Shown piece after piece: positions 55,121 through 64,000 of a stretch of 64,000 nucleotides of DNA. The DNA is from Suillus spraguei. Its lineage: Eukaryota > Basidiomycota > Agaricomycetes > Boletales > Suillaceae. Within the stretch, counting starts at the first letter, position 1. Each line of letters starts with the position of its first letter. Both the position numbers and the translations under genes were made by a program. The notes under the pieces were generated by a model that worked only from the letters and a program-made list of their open reading frames with translations, did no database searches and was not told where the DNA came from. The stretch is from NCBI GenBank assembly GCA_016800925.1, contig JABCPU010000076.1, positions 124,001-188,000 on the forward strand, in the 5' to 3' direction.

Positions 55121-56572
55121 CTAGTTCATTAATGAGAGATGAAGTTTTCTCATAGTGGGGCGTTGTTGGGGAGCCAACCAGCATTGCTCGATAACACTCC
55201 ATTGAGTCCCATCAACACAGGAGCTGTCGGGCGCAATGGCTTGACACCTGTAGATATTGCAAAGAAGACTTGTGTGTCACGCTGGAGGTAATGATATGGG
55301 ACCTTGCCAGAAAGGACCTAGGGCGAGGCTTAGGATATGTTTATTGAGACGTAAAGGTACGCACCTGAAGCATGATACATCCACACGAATATACGTCGCC
55401 TTGAATACTAGGAAAGCCCACGAAATTGCTTGATTCATCAGGAACTTGGAAAAGCTCTGGCCCGATCCATCTCACCGCCCCTCCAATGGAAGAAGAGAAA
55501 TAAGACTCGCTAGAAAATTCCAGTAGTAGGGCTGCCATCCCGAAGTCAGCCACACGTATTCGTCCGAGATCGTCGAGGAAAATATTGGACTAAAACAAGG
55601 AATTAGTGTCACCCAATAGGACCGACTAGTCCATACCCCAGAAAGACTTCCGTGGATAACGTCATGGTCATGCACTGTCACAAGAGCTTAAATTGGCGCA
55701 AGCAATGGAGGAAAAGTCAATACGTACGATAAAGAACTGCGGAAATGACTTCTAAGAGCTGTATAATCCGGTGAAATGGGTCAGCAATTGTGACAAGTGG
55801 GATGGCCGCTTACCATTGCTTTTCGGGTCGAGGCAGAGAGTTGTGTATGGTTTTGCTCCAAGTAACTTGTCAGAGTGCCATTTTCCATCCACGGGCATAC
55901 CAAGGCTGGCAACGGACCAAATCCAAGTGTCAGCCCGAAAATTGGTAAAACGTTATCGTGATCCAACCGCAGCCATCCTTCAATTGCTGTAGTGAGTCTC
56001 TGCATTTCATTTCACATTGAGTACACCAACAGGAAGTCCAACTTAGAAGGACTCGCCTTGCTCTTTCCTTCCCTGTCCAAATCATTTCCATGTATCCTAA
56101 TAGATTTAACTGCTACCTGCAGTTTGTCAGTTGATATAATCTAAAACGCCAGTGAAATATAGATACCTCAATGGCCCCAGAATCCTTCCTCCAGCTGCAC
56201 TTCCACACATCACAATACCCACCGTATGCTGTAGGATAGGATCCCTTTCCTTCTATTTGTCCCGTAAGAATAACACTGAAAACAGGACAGTACTACATCA
56301 GTGTTGAAACGAGTAGGATTTGAACGAACATATATACCTTCTTGTTTGACGATTTGCGGAATATGCCTAATTGGAATGCAATGTGCATCAGAAAAGTTAT
56401 ACCAATAACTAAGTGCGTGCCGCCAAGTCGAACTTGAGTGTAGAAAAGAAGTGAAACTCGCCTGATTTTGCCACCAGCCCGAGAGAGGTAGCTGTTGGAG
56501 GAATCCCACAATGACTCCAGCCCCGAGTCCAACCCATGACCGAACTGAAGAATGGTCGCCGCGCTCAGACAT
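55121..56572 (-). pseudogene. TKL-like protein kinase 1, lacks catalytic-loop Asp
   Basis: The minus strand starts MSERGDHSSVRSWVGLGAGV with a short hydrophobic helix, then after introns a glycine-loop region (YGGYCDVWKCSWR), the VAVKSIRIHG lysine strand, RLDHDNVLPIFGLTLGFGPL, PALVCPWMENGTLTSYLEQN, the catalytic loop VHDHDVIHGSLSG, VADFGMAALLLEF, VRWIGPELF, GDVYSCGCIMLQ, LSGKVPYHYL and IEQCWLAPQQRPTMRKL. The HGD of related kinases is HGS, so the catalytic aspartate is replaced by Ser while DFG is kept. A one-base shift near 55215 separates VKPLRPTAPV from the final WSVIEQCW block. It is a pseudokinase or a decaying copy of its neighbours. Confidence 0.75.
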
Positions 56573-57017
56573 TACAGTAAGGGCAATTCCAGCACTTCGG
56601 CAGCAAAGGTTTGAGAATACGAACGTACGTTACCGTACTTATATTTGCCAAGGCGCTTCCGAGTTTTCAAATAGTGTGAAACTTGGTAGGGTGTTTCAAT
56701 TTTCACTTAATTTACTGTGCACTGGCTGTATGGCGAGCACCTCTGTGGCGTCACAAGCTTCGTTTTGACTCCATCCACACATGCATTTTATGAGAAGTTG
56801 GGGCTCGGTGAGAATGGAACGTTTCAACAACTTCTTCGAAATCTGTTGGTTCAAGGTTGCTGTTTAGGAAGTCACACGGTACACCAAGTTCTCATGCTGT
56901 AAATTATCGCCGCGGTCGCCGGCGAAACTAAACCAGTCCTGGCCTGGTTCATTGGTGCTTTTACATATAGAACGAGTCGAATGAGTAAAGAATGCTTAGT
57001 GTGTACTGAGCGACTAC

Positions 57018-58532
57018 TTATAGCCTCCCAAACTTCCGTGCATCGTCTAGCTCTCTTTTAATGAATTCAGCTATGTCCTTGACTGTTACAGATCGTTCTT
57101 GCTTCTTACGCCAACAGCGTCTCATGAATTCCCAATGCCGGTCATCAATAGGAGGTTCGGGAAGTCGTGGAGGTTCCTTGCCCTTGAACTTCTCACTGAT
57201 GACCATAAAATCCGTCCAAATATTGTAGGGCACGCGGCCAGAAAGTACCTTCTGTGGAGTTAACATTATATGCAATTCGATGGCTGGCTGACTTGCCTGC
57301 AGCATCACGCAACCCACAGAGTATATCGCTCCTTGCGCACGCACGGTACGGAGATCCGTCTTCCTGGAGAATCAATAACTCTGGCGCAGCCCATCGTACA
57401 TTCCCTGGCTTGCAGGAAGTGAAGTATGAATTTCCCGTGAGCTCCACATCCAAGAAGGAGAGACCGAAATCTGCCAAAAGCGGCTCTCCTTGTCTGTTAA
57501 TCAGTATGTTCGACTGTAAATGAGCATGTCAAAATCCAAATGAATATTATGGTTCGCGAGCATACTCCTGTGATGTCACCATGTACGACATCTTTCGAAT
57601 GAACTACAAGTCTGTACATCAAAAAACGCCACGCGCTTGTTGGAGAGTACTTACGATATGAGACTGCTAATACCAGTCCTTGGAGCTTGGAGCACAGAAT
57701 ACGTAAGTCGAACTTGTTTGGTGAATCAGAGGATCGAATAGGTACTCACAATGTGGAATCTCAACGCCAAAGAAAGATCCTTGTGCTTCAGTTCCAGGTA
57801 AGAATTCAGTGGACCATTATCAACCCATGGACAAACTAGGGCTGGAAGAGGACCAAACCCCCATGTAAGTCCAAGGAGTGGCAATATGTGTGCATCTTCC
57901 AGGGTAGCCCATATTCTTGCCTCTCGGCACAGCCGCTAAAATATAATGAGATCGGGATCACAGAGGATGTCGACAGCTTACCCTACACTTTTTCTCTCTA
58001 TCTTTAACATCACCGTGAATCCTGATTGCTTTCACAGCAACCTGGAGGTAAGATAAGTGTGGGACTGATGGGTGCGCATAATTCAGACGAACCCTCCTAT
58101 TCTTCTCAATCCAGATGCATTTCCATACATCGCTAAATCCGCCGATGCTGTCAGGAAAGGCACCCTTGTCCTTGATCTGCCCACTGAGATCAGGAAGGCC
58201 GTCTATTGGGTGAAGGTATCTGATTCGCCATGATTTAAGGTGAAATGCCAGAATCGCTAAACCACCAACATTGGTTCATCAGTTTCATGGCTTGTGACTG
58301 GCTGTGACGCCGCTAGGTGATGCAAGATATCCATCTGAGGTTGATCCTGCAATAAAGGATTCGACAGGCTGCTCCTGATAAAGGAAGTAGAATTACATAC
58401 TAAAGCAACTGGACCGAACTCAGACGAACGAGGAGGCTTGGAGGGCAGAAGACGGAGAACTGCTTCCCAAAATAAAGTTGGGGACCAGCCACGAGTTGGG
58501 CTAACTAGTGACTCAGCCTTGTGTTCTGACAT
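57018..58532 (-). CDS. TKL-like protein kinase 2
   Basis: A second minus-strand copy. Its start MSEHKAESLVSPTRGW parallels that of kinase 1. After the leader come GLPDLSGQIKDKGAF, IGGFSDVWKCIWI, VAVKAIRIHGDVKDRE, LCREARIWATLEDAHILPLL, GLTWGFGPLPALVCPWVDNG, the catalytic loop VVHGDITG, ADFGLSFLDVELTGNSYFTS, VRWAAPELL, YSVGCVMLQ, LSGRVPYNIW and FMRRCWRKKQERSVTVKDI, ending ARKFGRL. All catalytic residues seen are intact. Several short introns are present, and exon edges were not all fixed. Substrates unknown. Mushroom genomes hold large families of such kinases. Confidence 0.75.
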
Positions 58533-58604
58533 CAGGAAGCAGCGACAGGGCAGAGAGAGAATAAGCGCAATACAGTAGAAGTCGTTATACCATCTTTTAT
58601 GCAA

Positions 58605-59180
58605 GGAGACAGGCCCTGGATCTGGTAGATCGCTATGGTCAACACGTTGGCCTGTAACTTTCGGCCTAAGATACCGTGCCAGAGAAACTCAAAGGATAAG
58701 ATTCAAATGCATTGCACGGGCGCTCACTGTGATTACCATTCCAAACAGGATGTCAAGCTATTGTTGGGGCCCTGCAATGAGGTGATCAAAACTGAAGTAA
58801 TCTGGGTAAGACGAACGACAGCGCTTGTGAGCAGTCTCAGATAGTGGATGATCGCTATCACAACGATCTATGACGGATGTGCAAGGTGTTGTGCCACTAG
58901 CTTCTTCATCAAATTTGGACACTCTAACGACATTCAGAAGCTATTCAGAGAAGGCATCGGCCTCGTTGCATCAAATGATAATAACCTGGCACAGCTGACC
59001 AATTGAGTAGCCCATTTATACCGAATCAGGAGGTTGCGGCCATTATGATTATGTGGTGCTTACCATAGAAGAACTTCCTAGGATACAGAACTTAGTTAAA
59101 ATAAGCAATAGTTCGTGTTGCACTAGAATAAGAAGTTAAGTCCGTACAGATAGGCATGATGGTAAGCGGGCCTCAAGAGA
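58605..59180. other. Intergenic between kinase genes
   Basis: One open plus-strand frame (58635-58844) has no recognisable domain. Nothing else seen. Confidence 0.4.
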
Positions 59181-60340
59181 TCAGTCGGGAGATGATGCGT
59201 CATGCTGTAAGAGGTAGAGCTGGTCTTTGATGTATTCATCTACTTGCTGAGAAGATGGTCTGCAGTCCTTGATGGACCAGCAATTCAGAATAAAACTCCA
59301 ATGACGATCAATGATAACGGACGCAACGGTTTTGTTCCGAGAGAAATTGCAACCACAATTTGTGCGTCTCGCTTGAATTCCGAGTACGGTGGTTTACCCG
59401 TCAATACCTGACAGAGGGGTGAGACTTAGTGTTGAAGGAACGAATTTGGGCAAACCTGGAACAAAATACACCTAAATGAATATATGTCGCTATTTGATGT
59501 CGGGATCATGATTGTGCCATCCTCTTCGGGAATCGCACAGTGCCATTCAAGGCAGACGTGAAATAATATATACCCGCGAACTCCACAACTACAACGGACA
59601 GACCAAAGTCTGATAGATGAGCCCTCCCATCGGGTGAGGACATTGGACTGCAGATGTTACTATCATTAATAATGTATTCAGGAAAGCATCCTCTCACCCC
59701 AGTAAGGTCGTCGTGAACAACAGAGCACGAGTGAACTGAGGCAAAAGAACCATTATCAACAATGCTGAAAAACGGAGCAAGATACTTGCGGTATTGAAGA
59801 CCCGCAGAAACATCACTGAGTTGCGAAGGCATGAGTACGCCTCCAGATAGATCATAATCATACAAGACGCACTAGTTGGAAGCGATTGATTATGGACAAA
59901 TTTTGGCCACGGAATTCCAGATAAACTGAAAGTGATCCGTTGTCATACCAGGGGAAAATCAGGGCAACGAATTGGCCAAAGCCTGATACAGTGCCGTACA
60001 GTGGAACGATGTTGTCGTGACTGAGTCTCGACCAAATTTTGAGCTCACGACAAAGCCTCTATTACAACCAATAAGCAATACTGAATTATACGGAGCGCGT
60101 TGACGTATCCTGCTTTTCTTCTTTGCATCCTCTTCATCTAATGCTTGACTCCTGATTGACTTCACAGCCACCTGTATCTTCATCAGACTTGAACATGCTC
60201 AAAAACGGGACACGGACTACGACAACGCTACCATCCCTGTTCCATGTACATCGCCAGATGTCACTCAGGCCGCTCGAAGGAAGTGACATAAGGGCTCGTA
60301 CGATTTAGTCGGCCAGTTAAATCCAGTAATGTATTCATTC
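59181..60340 (-). pseudogene. TKL-like protein kinase 3, degenerate
   Basis: Third member of the array. Blocks in order on the minus strand: SGLSDIWRCTWNRDGSVVVV, VAVKSIRSQALDEEDAKKK, RLCRELKIWSRLSHDNIVPL, YGTVSGFGQFVALIFPWYDN, GSLSVYLEFRGQ, catalytic loop VVHDDLTG (Asp kept, preceding Gly changed), LSDFGLSVVVVEFAG, SDIYSFRCILFQ, LTGKPPYSEFKRDAQIVVAI and HWSFILNCWSIKDCRPSSQQ. Shifts occur near 60295 and near 59315 (between KPLRP and the HWSF block), and the region after GTVRF is disturbed. It is probably inactive. Confidence 0.65.
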
Positions 60341-61529
60341 TGAAGCAAGTCAGCCTTAATACTGTCGTGTCTGGCTGAGGTCTCACCGGTTTGTTGGATC
60401 ATTTAGATTTGAGTTGGGAATCGACTGCGGAGAACTGACAGAAGTGTCGCCCGAAATTGGAGTGTCTGAAGCATTTTGGAGAAAAGTTGGAGCTTGTGTG
60501 TTCGCTCCACTGCCTCATGGTGCGAATCTGTGGTGCAAGGTTGCGCTGGCATTCCAGAAAGTAAACTCGCTGCGCCAGACGAGAATCCAGTGTGTAAAAC
60601 ATCATCGACTGAGCCCTGACTTCCGAGTGCGGCCAAAGTTTTATCAGTTTGCTGTAACAATAATCAGTTTTTCTATAAACCGATATGAAAAGTGTGCATA
60701 TAATGGTTTTCCTTTATGGATACACATCCAGGCTGGTGGAAACCTGGCTAAATGAGAAGGCTAGGGTCATCACCTCACTGCAATTGATCTATATTTAACA
60801 CATACTGCTAGTGATACGAGTTTTCTGGACATAGTGGAGCGGTTATTTGTGATCGGCGGCCATAAAAATATTTTCCATAGATCGAGGTGCAGAAACGTGA
60901 GTGGTACTGCAAGCAACAAACCCTAACCTGGCACCAAGACGTCGCAGCTCGCTGGCTTCGATATGAACTTGCAACTTCTCTCGCCTCCCCTAGGCAGACC
61001 ATCATCATAAAGACAGTCGTACCTTCTATATTATGTGACTTCTCCAAGTCAACCCAAATACGATGATGATTGTTCGCGACGTGAGGATAAGTGTTGACTG
61101 GCATGGATACGATATTCACGGACCTATCCACATGAATTTCCAAAACATGGGATTGAGACAAACAAGAGGGCGTCGCAACGGTATCCTTATGCATAAGTAT
61201 ATGCAGTGTGCACATATTGAGGCTGCGTGATGACAAACTTCATACCAAGCCCCGGCCAGGCTCGACGCTTGCCTGAGCTCAGTGCTGCATGGTCACAGCA
61301 GTACAGTTTCCCGCAACGAAGAGTCTTTTCTGCGTTGCACCGCATAGCAAATTCAGCGTATCAGGTGTGACAATAGTACCAAGTGAGAAGGAATTCCACA
61401 AATGAAGCTGGACGGAAATGAATGTGGATGGCTGAGCGCTCAGGTTATTAATAAATTTTGGTTGCCCTTAGTCTAGGGTTAAGGTTACCAACACCCTACG
61501 AATCGATAGATCTTCCCACCTATTCTTTA
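60341..61529. other. Unassigned, with an open minus-strand frame
   Basis: A 142-codon minus-strand frame (60808-61236) contains LEIHVDRSVNIVSMPVNTYP and HHRIWVDLEKSHNIEGTT, and a Cys-rich piece lies upstream at about 61350-61270 (EFAMRCNAEKTLRCGKLYCC). It could be a real small gene, but I cannot name it or fix its exons. Confidence 0.3.
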
Positions 61530-62428
61530 ATGTCACCCACCACCCCATATGTGCAGTCGGGGGAGCCTCTCAATGATTTCCTTCGTTCATTTTGGCAGCG
61601 GCAGGTTGATGCAGCAGAGCAAGAAACACCCGATTATAGGCATCCTCCACTCCCTCTTGCTCGCATTAAGAAAGTCATGAAGAGCGATCCAGACGTGAAG
61701 GTATGTCGTCTCGTCATAGAACTCAATGCCGAGTTCCCGCTGACTACGTTCACAGATGATCGCAGCAGACGCGCCTATCTTATTTTGTAAAGCATGTGAA
61801 AGTGCGTCCGGCGGTATCTTTTCCGCCACAGAAACTTAATGTTTACATTCTCTTTCCAACTTCATCACATACGATTTCACACCGCTCACCCACCAAAGTT
61901 TTATCTCTGAAATAACTGCTCGCGCATTTATCATAGCCGACTCGAATAAACGTCGAACACTGTCCCGTGCTGATATTGCGAAGGCTCTTGCAAAGTCAGA
62001 CCAATTTGACTTCCTGATAGATATTGTACCGAGAGAGGAGGGACTTACGGGATTGACTCAGAGTGGTGCAGGGACTGGTGCTGTTTCAGGAGGATCTGGG
62101 TCGAGTATGACGAACTTAGTCGCAGGTGTACGTCTTACCAATACAACTTGTCGTACTTCTCAATGAACTTCCGTCTAGCCAAGTCAAGTTGCTCCTCATC
62201 AGGATTCTGAACACCGTGCAGGCGATGAATCTGGCAATTTGCCCTCAGCAGTAGTGCTGGATCAGGTAAGGATTGTGATGCACTTTTGTAGGGGTAGACT
62301 TTATTCTGTCTCCTGAGACCCTGTTTTCTCCCACTCCTGAGAACCGCACTGTGTGCATCACATTCTCACCCTTGCTTTCACAGCTACAGTCTTTATTAGC
62401 ACCATCGAGTGCAATGCACGCACCGTAG
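61530..62428 (+). CDS. HAP5: CCAAT-binding factor subunit NF-YC
   Basis: Exons 61530-61700, 61756-61801/2, 61899-62127, 62179-62265 and 62384-62428 give about 192 residues. The histone-fold core is unmistakable: [100 protein letters not shown] Gly/Ser-rich tail ends in [10 protein letters not shown]. The protein pairs with Hap3 and then Hap2 to bind CCAAT boxes in the nucleus and controls respiratory and metabolic genes. The junction between exons 2 and 3 does not give a GT-AG intron in frame; one base is needed (see findings). Other junctions are canonical. Confidence 0.9.
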
Positions 62429-64000
62429 CCCACTCCCCACATCGTGGATTTAAAATAGGGACGCGCTGAGTTGCGCAGGAAGGTCTCCGTTTTAGCAAGG
62501 TCTGCATCACTGTGTCACAGCATATTGCGGTAGGACATTCGGCATCTGCTGTCGTACCTACACCGATTAGATTGCTACACCGTACTCTGCCCCTAGTAAG
62601 TCAATTGGGCCACCTCAGAACCGTAGTCAGCAATGGAAATTAAGGTCATTTCTGTATTGTGTCTGTGCCATGTTCATTCAGTACTAACTCGAAGGAGTAC
62701 CTTGAAGGACAAAGTTGCTGTGACTTGTGACACTGCAAGTGTGAGAAAGAACGATGGCTGTAGGCGTCTTCCAACTCAATATGAAGTAACATTTTTCGAG
62801 ATTCTCGGTCAGCGTCAAGCTTGCAATGGTTCAAGTATTCCATTCCAGATGAGTCACAATAGTAAAATTTTCTCGCAGGATGATCACGATTCACAGTGCA
62901 CTATGTATACTCGACCAAATTGGTCAAGTTAATTTAGCTCTTTATGTATATTCTGAGGATTGGATTCATTCGATATTGACTGAATGGCTATCATCTGGAT
63001 CAATCTCCAACTCTTGTGACAGTCTGGGCAAGTGCATTAAGCGGCCTCACGAGTGGTGAGACTGATCGCCCCGCATACTCTGTATCGTCCGACGTGGGGC
63101 AAGTCTCATGAGCGGCGACCCTCATAGCTACATAAGATATCAACGACTATGGACTGGCGAGATACAGAACAAAGTGCTAGTCGCGAGCCAAGAGACCTCA
63201 CCTCAGAAATCTGCATGACATCCGGATGCGCACTAATGATGACTCGGACACAGTGATGATCTCATAATTTTGATTGATTTATCACAGTTTTCAATGTTTC
63301 TAGTTTCAATTTTAGGCCTGAACACAACCCCTGAGGGCTTCCTGTTTCAAGACTGCCGCAGTTCTTCGGTATTGTTATGTTTCGAATGTTACATACTGCA
63401 CGTATACTGCATCACAGGAATCCGCACCACCGGACAAATTTTTCTGAATGACAACTAATATAAATACTATATCGCTACGGGCAGACGATTAGAAGTCAGG
63501 ACCCGAACTTGAAGTTTTTTCAGAATCACAGGAGAAGTACTAGCTACGTAGGTACTAGTGTGAGCACAAAGTAATTACATACCACTAGCTAGTAACTCAG
63601 CATGTCGCTTGAATTCTGTTCGCCATTCTTCTTTGATCATTTAGTTACTCATTCTGCGGTGCGGTGGCTCAGGGAAATGTTAATGAATCGACATAAGGCC
63701 GAATAAGAGTGACACCCATTTTCTTGGCTTCCTTGTCAACGTACTCATGTTTGGCATGAAGTCTTTTATAACCAATCAGTAACCAAAGAAAGTGTGCGGC
63801 TATCGGCAAAGTGCTTCTTCTGCAGCAGTATTAGTGATAACCCTGTGAGTCAAGGCGATGTGATGTCAACTGGGTTAAAAATTATGCTTAAAGTACGTGT
63901 ATTGTTTCCTGTATGCATCAGGAACTTACCTCTTCATCACTCTGAGGAACGAGAGCTTCCACGGATAGGCTGTAAATCGCTGATTGGCCCTGAAATTTTA
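62429..64000. other. Intergenic to right edge
   Basis: No convincing exon chain, RNA gene or repeat family was recognised. A plus-strand frame at 62633-62932 and a minus one at 62646-62894 are open by chance as far as I can tell. Confidence 0.4.

Overview
The window reads as nuclear DNA of a filamentous basidiomycete, most likely an Agaricomycete. Genes sit on both strands and are cut by many 45-60 nt GT-AG introns. The gene content is typical of mushroom-forming fungi: polyporopepsin-like aspartic protease, DUF6593 proteins, alpha-kinase, NACHT-WD40 protein, TKL-like kinases, C48 (Ulp1-like) peptidase and an integrase-core transposase. No rRNA or tRNA gene was recognised by eye. All exon coordinates were built by hand from splice signals and frame continuity.

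Layout. 0-14 kb is mostly ordinary: a C2H2 fragment, a GH5 steryl-glucosidase/endoglycoceramidase-type gene, an F-box gene, an aspartic-protease homologue with altered catalytic motifs, dihydroorotase (URA4), CDC73 (Paf1 complex) and a divergent OPA3-family gene. 15-24 kb is a relic-rich island: a C48 peptidase gene, scattered copies of its 3' tail, a WD40 remnant, a trypsin-fold protease gene with an intron-rich leader and a 5' partial copy, and two broken secreted or membrane genes. 24-43 kb is framed by a direct duplication of the methionine-salvage gene MDE1 (about 1.5-1.75 kb per copy, about 17 kb apart). Between the copies lie a small Cys-rich repeat protein, an intact alpha-kinase, an integrase-core gene, a truncated GPI17/PIG-S, an amidase/EGF chimeric relic and a 1.3 kb terminal-inverted-repeat transposon flanked by TA. 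A Tc1/IS630-type transposase relic sits just outside the second MDE1 copy. 43-47 kb holds a NACHT-WD40 gene with apparent frame breaks. 48-53.6 kb is largely conserved: GCV1 between two DUF6593 paralogues, then the exosome subunit RRP46. 55-60.4 kb carries three tandem minus-strand kinase genes, one lacking the catalytic-loop aspartate. 61.5-62.4 kb encodes HAP5 (NF-YC). The last 1.5 kb shows nothing clear.

The conserved genes (URA4, CDC73, GCV1, RRP46, HAP5, MDE1) serve separate housekeeping pathways and form no cluster. No obviously new defence or biosynthetic system is present. The best leads are the MDE1 duplication with its 156 bp insertion that extends the protein, a 3-nt micro-exon, the TIR element carrying a CENP-B-type helix-turn-helix plus a SAP-like frame, the two proteins with altered catalytic residues, and the dispersed gene-tail repeats.
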